Shown here: positions 29,550-37,982 of the stretch, one piece after another
Layout of the letters: every line of letters starts with the position of its first letter
Numbering within the stretch: the stretch's first letter is position 1
Translations under genes and position numbers: made by a program
Notes under the pieces: generated by a model
Seen by the model: the letters and a program-made list of their open reading frames with translations, nothing else
Told to the model about the DNA's origin: nothing
The model's database searches: none
From: a virus
Virus record (IMG/VR): IMGVR_UViG_3300027339_000002
Span: 1 to 61,187 of that record
Reading direction: 5' to 3' (one strand)
Length of the DNA stretch: 61,187 nucleotides

Positions 29550-32249
29550 GTGCACTACACCTCGAACCTCGTTTCATCCCCGTCCAATCTCCCTGGCTAC
29601 CGAACAGGCGACACCATCAGCATGGGCGACGGCTCGGCGTGGGTCTACTACGAAGGGGCGGGGTGGGTGCCCGACGTGTCCTCGGGCGCGGCATTTGCCG
29701 CGCCCAAACCGAGCGGCAACGACGACACCGCCATCCTGCAGGACTTCCTCGATACCATGGGGGCGGAAGCCGCCGCCTCGAAGCGCCGCCGCACCGTCGA
29801 GCTGTACGGGCAGGCCCCGTACCTCGTGAGCGGGTTGTGGCACCCTGAGTTCATCCACATCAAGGGCAACGGCACCACGTTGATCAAGACGACCAACGCC
29901 GTCTACACCAACGGGGCCCTGTTCACCAGCCCTCTGTCGTCGGTCATCCGCGCCAAATGGAACAAGAAGAACGGCAGCTGGTACGGTTCGGCGCGCTTCA
30001 TGGGTCTCGAAGACATCACGCTTGATGCTGCGAACAAAGACTACCTGTCCGTGATGGAGTACTTCAACGTCGAGAACCTGCTCATCAAGGACGTGACGCT
30101 CATCGCAGGGCTGTGGTCGCAGAACTGGTCCACGCGCATCGGCGGAAAGAACATCACGATCATGAACCCCCGGGTCCTGGGCGCCACGCGGGTGTTCCAA
30201 GACGGGCTGCACATCCTGTTCGGCGAAAACATCCACGTGATCGGCGGGTACATCGAGGCGGGCGACGACTGCTTGGCCTTCGGCGACGATCAGATCACCA
30301 ACAGCGAGTATTACGACGATCAAGGGCTCAAGAACTTTTCGGCTGTGGGTGTGTCTACGCTCGGCACACGCGGCGCGGGCTGCAAGGTGTACGTCCCGGC
30401 AACCAAACCGTTCGCCTCTGCACTGGGGTACACCAAAACAGGTCGCGTCTCCGGCGGTCGCATCTCGTTCACGGGTCGTGTAGGCCAGCTGCGCAACGGC
30501 GGCGTGTCGCTCATGAACCACGCTACCCCTGACACCAGCGTCATCTCCGATCTGCGCGACGTGCACGTGGAGGCCGACTTGGATGTCGGTACCGACGGCA
30601 CGGGGGTGTATTCGGCGATCCCGGGCACATTGATCGGCTCGCCATCGGCCGTGTCGCTCGCCAGCGAGGCCATCGTCACGCTCAACGGTCACGGGTTGAC
30701 CACGGGCAAAGTCGTCTCGTTCATCAACATCCCGTCCAACGGCATGCAGAACCTGTCGGGCTTTTACCAAGTCCGTATCCCGACCGCCAACACGTTCGGT
30801 CTGAGCGACATCGCGTATCGTAACAACGTGGGTCTGGACAGCACGGCGTTCGCCGCCTGGACATCCGGCCAGCTGGTGCATGTGTCGTCGGGCACTGGCT
30901 ACACCGTCGGCGACGACCTGACGTTGTCGGGCGGCTCAGTGCAAGAACACGCTGTGTTCCGCGTCACGCAAGTCGGCCCCAACGGTGAGGTCGAGGCGGT
31001 GCGCCCCATTTCGCGCGGCAAGTACACCACTCTTCCGCCCACCCCCAATTCGCCGACAGGCGGCACCGGCACCGGCTGTCAGCTGTTCCTCGAGCTGACC
31101 CACTCCGGAGTGAACGCGTTCGGCGTGATGAACGTGGGCACGATGGACACCTCCGTCGAAGCGAGTCTCGTCATCAACGACACGACCGGTTCGTCCACAC
31201 GCTTCGGCGTCGGGTCCTTGCAGGACGTCCAGGGCACGCAGACGAAAATCAACTGTCAGAACATGCCCGGAAACGGCGGGATTCAGATCGCGAACGCTTC
31301 GACCGTGCACAAAACCCGCGATAACCGCATCTCGGGGCACCTCGTCAGCAACGCGGACGTGTCAGTGGTGAACGGTCATGTGATCTCGTTCAACGCACGC
31401 GACACGGTCCTGCACGACTGCTTGTTCGAGGGCGTGCAGCCCAACGTGGCAGCGATCAACTTCGGGTTCAACGGCAACTTCTGGCAAGAGCACGTCTTTG
31501 TTTCAGCGACTGATTCCGTCGACGGGTTCGGCGCCTATGAATGCCCGATCGGCACGCCTGCGGTCGGTTGGCGTGCCGGTGACTACGTCGGCATCTTTGA
31601 CAACGTGCTGTCAGGCGGCGGGTCTCTGAACGGCTACTACTGGATCTACAAGATGTTCGGCGAGACGACCATCTACCTCAAGGACTTCAACAACGAGGTA
31701 GTGGGCTTGCGCGGGGCCACCGTTGTCACTCCCGGCCGCACCGCGCTTACGCAAAACACGATGACGTTGGAACGCGTCACGATCCGCGGCGGCGCGTCGT
31801 CGTACGGCATCGGCGCGGCGTCGAACAACCCCCTCCGCGTCAACGGACTGGTCATCAAGGACAGCGACTTCAGCGGCGTAATCACGCCGCTTGCGCCGAA
31901 CGTGATGAACTTGCCCATCATGTCGGTAGCGAACACCCTGGGCATCACATGTGACACCCGTGTGTACAAAGCTGCCTCCGTTACGCACAGCATGCTGACC
32001 AGCCGCAAGATTGTTCTGCAGCCCAGCGCAAACCTGACCATCAACGCGCCGACATCGGCGCGCAAAGGCGACGAGCTGGATGTCACGATCGTGCACCCGG
32101 CGGGCGGAGCGGTGACGGTGACCTGGGCCTCGGTGTTCAAGAAAGCCGATGACGGCACGGCCGCTGCGGGCTCCACGGGCAGCACGCGCTTCGCGTACGA
32201 CGGCACGAAGTGGGTACAGAAAGGCGGCGCGCTCGCGTACTTCGCGTGA
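29550..32249 (+). CDS. Tailspike/fibre with pectate-lyase-like beta-helix, GTG start
   Basis: 899 residues. DDTAILQDFLDTMG near residue 57 is the usual entry into a pectate-lyase-3/right-handed beta-helix fold, and the central 500 residues are Gly/Asn/Val-rich with repeated turns (IRGGASSYGIGAASNNPLRV). An inserted domain (about res. 370-430) and a beta-sandwich-like end (ANLTINAPTSARKGDELDVT) follow. Expected to bind or cleave surface polysaccharide. GTG 29550 has CGGAG 6 nt upstream. Unusually placed between scaffold and capsid genes, with its own terminator. Confidence 0.8.
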   Translation: MHYTSNLVSSPSNLPGYRTGDTISMGDGSAWVYYEGAGWVPDVSSGAAFAAPKPSGNDDTAILQDFLDTMGAEAAASKRRRTVELYGQAPYLVSGLWHPEFIHIKGNGTTLIKTTNAVYTNGALFTSPLSSVIRAKWNKKNGSWYGSARFMGLEDITLDAANKDYLSVMEYFNVENLLIKDVTLIAGLWSQNWSTRIGGKNITIMNPRVLGATRVFQDGLHILFGENIHVIGGYIEAGDDCLAFGDDQITNSEYYDDQGLKNFSAVGVSTLGTRGAGCKVYVPATKPFASALGYTKTGRVSGGRISFTGRVGQLRNGGVSLMNHATPDTSVISDLRDVHVEADLDVGTDGTGVYSAIPGTLIGSPSAVSLASEAIVTLNGHGLTTGKVVSFINIPSNGMQNLSGFYQVRIPTANTFGLSDIAYRNNVGLDSTAFAAWTSGQLVHVSSGTGYTVGDDLTLSGGSVQEHAVFRVTQVGPNGEVEAVRPISRGKYTTLPPTPNSPTGGTGTGCQLFLELTHSGVNAFGVMNVGTMDTSVEASLVINDTTGSSTRFGVGSLQDVQGTQTKINCQNMPGNGGIQIANASTVHKTRDNRISGHLVSNADVSVVNGHVISFNARDTVLHDCLFEGVQPNVAAINFGFNGNFWQEHVFVSATDSVDGFGAYECPIGTPAVGWRAGDYVGIFDNVLSGGGSLNGYYWIYKMFGETTIYLKDFNNEVVGLRGATVVTPGRTALTQNTMTLERVTIRGGASSYGIGAASNNPLRVNGLVIKDSDFSGVITPLAPNVMNLPIMSVANTLGITCDTRVYKAASVTHSMLTSRKIVLQPSANLTINAPTSARKGDELDVTIVHPAGGAVTVTWASVFKKADDGTAAAGSTGSTRFAYDGTKWVQKGGALAYFA

Positions 32250-32263
32250 CCCGTTGCCAATCA

Positions 32264-32295
32264 AGAACAGCCCGCATCGCGGGCTGTTCTCTTTT
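32264..32295 (+). terminator. Rho-independent terminator after spike gene
   Basis: AGAACAGCCCGC-ATC-GCGGGCTGTTCT (12-bp stem) followed by CTTTT, 15 nt after the spike stop. It should reduce read-through into the capsid gene. Confidence 0.9.
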
Positions 32296-32315
32296 GTGTA
32301 AAAAGTAGATTACAC
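32296..32315. promoter_or_regulatory. Dyad GTGTAA-N8-TTACAC upstream of capsid gene
   Basis: Perfect 6-bp arms around an AT-rich 8-bp spacer, immediately after the spike terminator and 100 nt before the capsid start. Likely part of the capsid promoter or operator; no canonical sigma-70 boxes could be fixed. Confidence 0.4.
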
Positions 32316-32415
32316 TCGCTCCCATCGTGCGAGATGACGACACATTCTCAGTTCGCTGGTCGTGGCGAGACACGACAAATGCCAGTACTTCAACCCACAG
32401 TCAAAGGAGAGCCCC

Positions 32416-33528
32416 ATGGCACTCACGAACTTTGGCCTGCTGACCAGTGAACAGAAGACCGTTTGGTCGATGGACCTCTGGCGTCAGGCCCGCAACATGT
32501 CCTTCGTCAACCGCTTCCTGGGCAAAGGCCCCAACTCGCTGATCCAGCACATCACCGAGCTGAAGAAGACCGAGAAGGGCGCTCGCGCAGTCATCACCCT
32601 GCTGGCCGACCTGCAAGGCGACGGCGTGGCCGGTGACCGCACCCTGGAAGGCAACGAAGAGGCGATGCAGACCTTCGATCAGGTGATCCGCGTCGACCAG
32701 CTGCGTCACGCCAACCGCCACGAAGGCCGCATGGCCGACCAGAAGTCGATCGTCGAGTTCCGCGGCAACAGCCGTGACGTGCTGGCCTACTGGCTGGCCG
32801 ACCGCATCGACCAGCTGGCCTTCCTGACCATGTCCGGCGTGGCCTACACCAAGAAGAACAACGGTACCAACCGCACCGGTTCGGACCTGCCGTTCCTCGA
32901 GTTCGGCGCCGACGTGGCAGCCCCGTCCGCCAACCGCCGCCTGCGCTGGGACGGCACCAACAAGACGCTGGTCGCCTCGGCTGCCACGTCTGCGTTGGCC
33001 GCCGCCGACACCCCGACGTGGAACATGTTCGTGCAGCTCAAGGCTTACGCCAAGGAGCGCTACGTTCGCGGCATCAAGGAAGACGGCGGCGAGGAAACCT
33101 ACCACGCCTTCCTGACCCCCTCGGCGTTCGCGAAGCTGAAGCAGGACCCCGACTACATGCTGAACCTGCGTCACTCGCAGCAGGCCGACAAGAACAACGC
33201 CCTGTTCACCGGCTCCAGCGTGAAGATCGACGGCATCTACCTGCACGAGTTCCGCCACGTCTACAACACCCGCGGTGCCGCTTCCGGCTCCAAGTGGGGC
33301 TCCGGCGGTACCGTCGACGGTTGCCAAGTCCTGTTCTGCGGCGCGCAGGCCCTGGGCATGGCAGACATCGGCGCCCCCGAGTGGGTCGAGAAGGGTTTCG
33401 ACTACGAGAACCAACAAGGCATCTCGGTGGGCAAGATCCTGGGCTTCCTGAAGCCCAAGTTCGGCAACATCTACGAGGCCGGTTCCGTCGAAGACTTCGG
33501 CGTGATCTCCTGCTACGTCGCCCAGTAA
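32416..33528 (+). CDS. Major capsid protein, N4gp56/DUF4043-like
   Basis: 370-residue coat protein. TSEQKTVWSMDLWRQARNMS at the N-terminus, GDRTLEGNEEAMQTFDQVIR and the FRGNSRDVLAYWLADRIDQL run are typical of the N4gp56 (PF13252) capsid family. A conserved surface-loop/axial region ends YVAQ. ATG 32416 has AAAGGAG 6 nt upstream; an in-frame ATG/GTG further up is not used. Codon use is strongly GC-biased, as expected for a highly expressed gene. Confidence 0.92.
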   Translation: MALTNFGLLTSEQKTVWSMDLWRQARNMSFVNRFLGKGPNSLIQHITELKKTEKGARAVITLLADLQGDGVAGDRTLEGNEEAMQTFDQVIRVDQLRHANRHEGRMADQKSIVEFRGNSRDVLAYWLADRIDQLAFLTMSGVAYTKKNNGTNRTGSDLPFLEFGADVAAPSANRRLRWDGTNKTLVASAATSALAAADTPTWNMFVQLKAYAKERYVRGIKEDGGEETYHAFLTPSAFAKLKQDPDYMLNLRHSQQADKNNALFTGSSVKIDGIYLHEFRHVYNTRGAASGSKWGSGGTVDGCQVLFCGAQALGMADIGAPEWVEKGFDYENQQGISVGKILGFLKPKFGNIYEAGSVEDFGVISCYVAQ

Positions 33529-33535
33529 CGGGCCA

Positions 33536-33555
33536 GGGCCGGCTGACGCCGGCCC
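33536..33555 (+). other. Hairpin after capsid gene
   Basis: GGGCCGGC-TGAC-GCCGGCCC, 8-bp GC stem without T-tract, 8 nt after the capsid stop. Likely lowers or protects the downstream transcript relative to capsid mRNA. Confidence 0.6.
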
Positions 33556-33588
33556 GTAGCACAACCAGCTCATGAAAGGAGGCCAGTC

Positions 33589-34023
33589 ATGGCCAAGCTC
33601 CTGAAGAACCGAGGCCTGCAGTACGCGCTGTCGGCTGAGTTCACCCTCAACGTGACCGACACCATGGTCATGACCGACGGCGTCGAGAAGTTGTTCTCGG
33701 TCGCCGCCCCCGTGGCCGACATCATCGGTCTGCCGCCCAACGCTGTTGTCGTCGGCGGTGACGTGACCGTCGAGACCGTGTCGAACGACACCGGTACCGC
33801 GACCATCGCCGTGGGCGACTCGGCGTCGGCCAGCCGCTACTTGGCCGCCACCAGCATCAAGACGGCCGGTCGCACGGCTCTGGTGCCCACCGGCTACCGC
33901 GGTTCTGGTGAAGACATCCGCATCACCCTGGCCAACCAGAACGGCAACGCCACGGCAGGCACGGTGACCGTCCGCGTCCAGTACGTCGTGACCGGCCGCA
34001 CCAACGAAGTCCAGGTCGCTTGA
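33589..34023 (+). CDS. Head decoration-type protein (144 aa)
   Basis: Beta-rich (VVVGGDVTVETVSNDTGTAT; TVRVQYVVTGRTNEVQVA) with no helices or membrane spans; directly follows the capsid gene after a hairpin. Position and composition suggest a decoration/cement protein, but a tail-related beta-sandwich is possible. ATG 33589 follows AAAGGAGG. Confidence 0.6.
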   Translation: MAKLLKNRGLQYALSAEFTLNVTDTMVMTDGVEKLFSVAAPVADIIGLPPNAVVVGGDVTVETVSNDTGTATIAVGDSASASRYLAATSIKTAGRTALVPTGYRGSGEDIRITLANQNGNATAGTVTVRVQYVVTGRTNEVQVA

Positions 34024-34037
34024 TCTGAACAACCCAC

Positions 34038-34057
34038 GTCAGGGCTTCGGCCCTGAC
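34038..34057 (+). other. Hairpin between decoration and next gene
   Basis: GTCAGGGC-TTCG-GCCCTGAC (8-bp stem, UUCG loop) followed by TTCT only; weak terminator or mRNA stabiliser. Confidence 0.6.
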
Positions 34058-34073
34058 TTCTAAGGAGCCGAAC

Positions 34074-34439
34074 ATGAAATTCATCTCGAGTCGCGATCGC
34101 ACCATCGCGTCGCTGACCGGCCACTCGATCGAGTTCAAGAAGGGTGTGCCGACGTTTGTCCCCAAGGAGATGCACGCCGAAGTGCTCAACCTGGGGTGCG
34201 TGCCCGAGGAAGAGCTGCAAGACAGCACCGACGACAAGCCTGCGGTCGAACCGACTGACCCGACCGAACGCCAGGACGCGCTGCTGGCTGCCATCGCGGT
34301 CATGGTGGAGCGCAACTCCCGCGACGACTTCGGCGCCAACGGTGCTCCGAGCATCAAGGCCCTGAACGACGCCCTCGGCTGGAAGCCCAGCGCTGAAGAG
34401 CGCGACACTGCGTGGCTCGAGTACCAGACCAAGGACTGA
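34074..34439 (+). CDS. Hypothetical head-region protein (121 aa)
   Basis: The N-terminal beta segment (MKFISSRDRTIASLTGHSIE) resembles short phage head proteins lying upstream of connector genes; the C-terminal half is acidic-helical with an Asn/Gly loop (RDDFGANGAPSIKALNDALG). AAGGAG precedes ATG 34074. The stop lies 1 nt before the connector ATG. Confidence 0.65.
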   Translation: MKFISSRDRTIASLTGHSIEFKKGVPTFVPKEMHAEVLNLGCVPEEELQDSTDDKPAVEPTDPTERQDALLAAIAVMVERNSRDDFGANGAPSIKALNDALGWKPSAEERDTAWLEYQTKD

Positions 34440-34440
34440 C

Positions 34441-35100
34441 ATGACCGGCCAAGAGCTGCTTCAGCTGTTCCGCCAGGAGATGAACGATCTGGCTGCGCCG
34501 TACCTTTGGTCCGACGCAGAGATCCTGTCGTACATCGACGACGCGCAGATGATGTTCTGCCGAAAAACGGACGGGATCGCTGACGCCTCGACGGCCAGCA
34601 TCGTCAACATCGAGGTCATCGCAGGCCAGGACTGGTACACCACCAGTCCCCTCATTCTGAAATGGCGCACCGCTTTCCGTCGGGACAACGGACGCCCGGT
34701 CGATCTCGTCAACATCGAAGACACCGCGACCCAGGGCATGCGCTTCGATGGGCGCAGCGGCCCGGTGGGCGCGGTCGTCATCGGGCTGGAGCGCACCAAA
34801 GTCCGCGTCTGGCCCCTGCCCTCTGAAGACGTCGTCATCGAGACCACTGTGTTCCGCCTGCCGCTGCAGCCGGTCAACAACGCGACGAAAAACGAACAGC
34901 TCGAGGTCGACGTGCAGCACCACCAGCACCTTCTACGCTGGGTCAAGTCGCGGGCCTACGGCAAACAGGACTCCGAGGCTTTCGACAAGACGAAGGCGCG
35001 CGAGTTCGAGCTATCCTTCTTGCAGTACTGCGAGGATTCCAAGATCGAAGACCGCCGACTGCGCCACAAAACGCGCGTCGTAGCGTACGGCGGCTACTAA
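34441..35100 (+). CDS. Head-to-tail adaptor/connector
   Basis: 219 residues. MTGQELLQLFRQEMNDLAAP followed by YLWSDAEILSYIDDAQMMFC is the typical start of podoviral adaptor proteins (P22 gp4 / T7 gp11-like in role), and the C-terminal helices (AYGKQDSEAFDKTKAREFEL) pack around the portal. It joins the portal to the tail tube. Gene order (after capsid/decoration) fits. Confidence 0.78.
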   Translation: MTGQELLQLFRQEMNDLAAPYLWSDAEILSYIDDAQMMFCRKTDGIADASTASIVNIEVIAGQDWYTTSPLILKWRTAFRRDNGRPVDLVNIEDTATQGMRFDGRSGPVGAVVIGLERTKVRVWPLPSEDVVIETTVFRLPLQPVNNATKNEQLEVDVQHHQHLLRWVKSRAYGKQDSEAFDKTKAREFELSFLQYCEDSKIEDRRLRHKTRVVAYGGY

Positions 35101-35110
35101 GGAGCAGACG

Positions 35111-36601
35111 ATGCCAGTGATCACGATGACCACGAGTCGCACGTACGCGGGCTTGTGGCTACAAGCCGGCGTGTCGTACGACCTCGACACCTCCCCGGCC
35201 TCGGCCCTGGTTACCGCCGGCTCGGCGACATACGGGGCGCCGACGAACTCCGCCATTCAGCAGCTCGTTTACGTCGGCGCGACGGGGCAGCTGCAACGAG
35301 CAGGATCAAGCGCGCTGCTGGTGAGCGGCGCACCATTCGCCCGCCGGACCCTGGTGGTGGACGGCGACTCCCAGAGCAAGAACGGCGACGTCGTGTCAGC
35401 GGGTGCCTACCGCCTGCTGTCGTCGCGCGGCTACTGGGTGCACTGCTTGGCCGAAATCGGCTGGCCGTACGACGTGGTGGCCGTGTCGGCAGTCCCTGGC
35501 GAAACCATGCAGCAGATTCTGGCGCGCTTTGATTCGTCTGTCGCCGCATACCGCCCGAACGAAGTGCTGTTGATGCCGGGGCAGAACAACTTGCTCGACA
35601 CCGACAACTGCGTCGCCTTCGGCATCGCTTTGCGTGAGTACGCGATGAAGTGCCGAGCGATCGGTGCCGCCCTCCGCATCGTGTACACGACTCCGCGGTA
35701 CGGCGCTTTCAGCACGACCACTGTTCGCCAAAACATCGTGCTGATCCGACAGTACATCGCGGATCTGGTACGAGACAATCTGGCCGTCGCGTCGGACGCT
35801 CACCGTGCGCTCATCGACCGCACCAGCTCAGTCGGGTCGGCCCTGTCCGGCATGCTGTACGACCAAGCATCGGCGGGCGTGCACATCGGGGCAAAGGGCG
35901 GCGTGCGGATCGGACGCCAGTTCGCCAAAGACTTCGCCCGCGAAAACTTCTCGAACCCGTTCGTACCTCCTGCGTCGAACGTGGACTGCCGGCAGACGTA
36001 CGCACAGTCCAAACAACTGATGCTGAACCCTCTGCTCTCGGGCTCGGCGGGCACGGTCACCGCCCCCGCCGCAGGTGTGGCACCGGACTCGTGGCAGATC
36101 CAGTACGTCCGCTCCGGCACGTCGGCTGCACTCGTGACGATGGCCACCAACGTCGCCGACGCCAGCGATCCTGGCGGCACAGCATGCACGCTGACGTTCA
36201 GCGGCACCAAGACGGACGGCGCCGACGACCTCGCCATCCTGAACGCGTCTGCGCAGTTCGTAAACATGGCGTCGGGCGCCGCTCTCACGCCGGGCGTCGA
36301 CTACATCGACTACGCACGCATGGCCATCAAGGCGACGAACGTCTCGTCGAATTTCTCGTACGCCAAGCTGCAGATCGAGGCACTCAACGGCAGCACCCCT
36401 TTGTACGAATCGACGTGCATGGCGGAAAGCGCGTCTGACCCACAAGGCGAGTTCAGCCCGAACGAGCTCGTGTTCCACGCCCCCGGGTTTGTCATCCCGG
36501 TGGGTGCCACACGCATTCGCGCCAACCTGAAAATCGGGTACGGCGCGGGCGCCTGCACGGGTGTGTTCACCGTGCCGTACCTCTACTGCCGCATCAAATA
36601 A
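35111..36601 (+). CDS. SGNH/GDSL-type esterase, probable tail fibre component (496 aa)
   Basis: Block I VVDGDSQS (S87), block II glycine in AVPGETM (G130), block III PGQNN (N159/N160) and a late DQASAGVHI (D251, H258) fit an SGNH hydrolase, likely deacetylating surface polysaccharide. The first 75 residues look like a virion-attachment part and the last 200 a beta-sandwich. Encoded between the connector and the lysis genes. AAGGAG precedes ATG 35111. A second surface-polysaccharide enzyme besides the beta-helix spike. Confidence 0.75.
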   Translation: MPVITMTTSRTYAGLWLQAGVSYDLDTSPASALVTAGSATYGAPTNSAIQQLVYVGATGQLQRAGSSALLVSGAPFARRTLVVDGDSQSKNGDVVSAGAYRLLSSRGYWVHCLAEIGWPYDVVAVSAVPGETMQQILARFDSSVAAYRPNEVLLMPGQNNLLDTDNCVAFGIALREYAMKCRAIGAALRIVYTTPRYGAFSTTTVRQNIVLIRQYIADLVRDNLAVASDAHRALIDRTSSVGSALSGMLYDQASAGVHIGAKGGVRIGRQFAKDFARENFSNPFVPPASNVDCRQTYAQSKQLMLNPLLSGSAGTVTAPAAGVAPDSWQIQYVRSGTSAALVTMATNVADASDPGGTACTLTFSGTKTDGADDLAILNASAQFVNMASGAALTPGVDYIDYARMAIKATNVSSNFSYAKLQIEALNGSTPLYESTCMAESASDPQGEFSPNELVFHAPGFVIPVGATRIRANLKIGYGAGACTGVFTVPYLYCRIK

Positions 36602-36617
36602 CTACCTGCCGTACACC

Positions 36618-36863
36618 ATGAACGACATCCACGAACACACTGCTGATGCCGTCGTCGCCTCCGTGGCATCCAAGGCCACGTACGTCGGCGCAGGAACGAG
36701 CTTCATCGGGTGGCTTACAACGAGCGAGGCCGGCGTCGCTGTAGGTATCATCCTCGGTATCGTCGGCTTCATCGTGAACCTCTATTTCAAGCGCCGCGAA
36801 GACCGTCGCCAGCAAGAGCAGCACGATGCCCAGATGCGCGCGATTCGAGGGGATTACCTGTGA
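36618..36863 (+). CDS. Holin (about two spans, 81 aa)
   Basis: MNDIHEHTADAVVASVASKA, then two hydrophobic segments (YVGAGTSFIGWL; EAGVAVGIILGIVGFIVNLY) and a charged tail RREDRRQQEQHDAQ: the layout of a small class II holin. It is directly upstream of a SAR-type lysozyme, so it may act as a pinholin that depolarises the membrane. No Shine-Dalgarno evident at ATG 36618. Confidence 0.78.
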   Translation: MNDIHEHTADAVVASVASKATYVGAGTSFIGWLTTSEAGVAVGIILGIVGFIVNLYFKRREDRRQQEQHDAQMRAIRGDYL

Positions 36864-37384
36864 CCCCGCCCGTGTCGACTCAGTTCAAGGCGCGCGTCGC
36901 CGTGACGCTGCTGACCATGTCGGCAGCGGCGTTTGTGGCGCGTATGCAGACTGAAGGCTACAGCGATCGCGCGATCATCCCCACGAAAGGTGACGTCCCG
37001 ACGATCGGCTTTGGCACGACCGAGGGGGTGAAGATGGGCGACAGCATCACGCCGGTGCTGGCCCTCGAGCGCGCTCTGCGCGACGTGAACAAGTTCGAAG
37101 GCGCTCTCAAGCGCTGCGTCAAAGTTCCGCTGTTTCAGGAAGAGTACGACCTGTACCTCGACCTGTCGTACAACATCGGCTCGGGCGCATTCTGCTCGTC
37201 GACGATCGTCAGCCGCCTCAACGCTCGCGACTACCAGGGCGCGTGCGAGGGCATCCTCATGTGGAAGATGTACACCGTCGACCCCAAAACCAAGATCGAC
37301 TGCTCCAAGCCGAACAAGGTTTGCGCCGGCCTGTGGACGAACCGACTGGCGCTGCACGAGCGCTGCATGAAGGCGCAGCTGTGA
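36860..37384 (+). CDS. SAR endolysin, GH24 lysozyme (GTG start)
   Basis: 174 residues. The N-terminal RVAVTLLTMSAAAFVARM is a weak signal-anchor-release segment; the catalytic pattern MQTEGYSDRA-IIPTKGDVPT-IGFGTT gives E32, D45 and T48. Hydrolyses peptidoglycan after release from the inner membrane. GTG 36860 overlaps the holin stop (GTGA); the stop overlaps the Rz start (GTGA). Confidence 0.88.
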   Translation: MTPPVSTQFKARVAVTLLTMSAAAFVARMQTEGYSDRAIIPTKGDVPTIGFGTTEGVKMGDSITPVLALERALRDVNKFEGALKRCVKVPLFQEEYDLYLDLSYNIGSGAFCSSTIVSRLNARDYQGACEGILMWKMYTVDPKTKIDCSKPNKVCAGLWTNRLALHERCMKAQL

Positions 37385-37857
37385 ACGCCTACGTCGTCCT
37401 TGCCCTCATCGCGATAGCGTCCGCGCTTTCGTTTTTTGCAGGTCAGGGCGCAAAGGAGAGAGAGCAGCTGAAAGCCGAAAAGCAAGCGAGCGAGCAACGG
37501 GAACGTAAAGAGCGGGAGTACCGCAAAAGAGGCCAAGAACATGAGGCAATCGTCGGTACCCTCACAGCGCAACGCGACGACGCAAGGCAAAAGCTCGCAA
37601 CCGCGACGACTGGTCGGCGTTGTCTTGAGTCTCGCGCTGTGCGCGTGCTCAACACCGCCGACCGAGTGCCCGGCACTGCCGAGCAACCTACTGGTGCGCC
37701 CGAAGCCGCTGAACGATCTGAAAGCCAGCGGGACCAAGAAGCCTTCGCCACAGACCGAGATGTGAGCGAGGCGATCTTAGAATGTCGCGTCGAGTACAAG
37801 AAAATCTCTGACCAGCTCAACGCCATAATCGACATCGAGCTGAGTCGTACCAAATAG
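37381..37857 (+). CDS. Rz: i-spanin (Rz-like), GTG start
   Basis: 158 residues. N-terminal transmembrane anchor AYVVLALIAIASALSFFAG, then a long periplasmic coiled coil (KEREQLKAEKQASEQRERKE). Fuses inner and outer membranes with Rz1 after peptidoglycan is degraded. The downstream part also encodes Rz1 in another frame. Confidence 0.85.
   Translation: MNAYVVLALIAIASALSFFAGQGAKEREQLKAEKQASEQRERKEREYRKRGQEHEAIVGTLTAQRDDARQKLATATTGRRCLESRAVRVLNTADRVPGTAEQPTGAPEAAERSESQRDQEAFATDRDVSEAILECRVEYKKISDQLNAIIDIELSRTK
37541..37765 (+). CDS. Rz1: o-spanin (Rz1-like lipoprotein), nested in Rz
   Basis: 74 residues in a different frame wholly inside Rz. Signal VGVVLSLALCAC with lipobox LCAC (modified Cys is the second one), then a Pro-rich mature part (PPTECPALPSNLLVRPKP). 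Outer-membrane partner of the i-spanin. Confidence 0.82.
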   Translation: MRQSSVPSQRNATTQGKSSQPRRLVGVVLSLALCACSTPPTECPALPSNLLVRPKPLNDLKASGTKKPSPQTEM

Positions 37858-37982
37858 CACCACCAGCACCAGCGGGTATGCGCGCAAGCGCGGTGTGCGG
37901 CGCTATCCGAGACCTTCGGCTCGGTTCCCAACCCCCGCCAGGGGCCGTGGTGTGAGTCCTTGGCATATCACGGCCCCTACCT
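37858..37982. other. Structured intergenic region after lysis genes
   Basis: No gene. Contains GGGGCCGTG / CACGGCCCC (37941-37949 with 37969-37977, 19-nt loop) and smaller GC stems. A tRNA-like look was examined and rejected. Possibly an attenuator before the tail genes. Confidence 0.5.

Noticed and set aside
30041-32264. Antisense ORFs in the spike gene.
   Set aside because: Explained by high-GC codon structure of the spike gene; no independent start signals.
37858-37982. tRNA-like sequence after the Rz gene (GCGGGTA ... CCCGCCA).
   Set aside because: The acceptor arms do not pair over 7 bp, no 5-bp T-stem with a TTCRANY loop is present and no convincing anticodon arm could be drawn.
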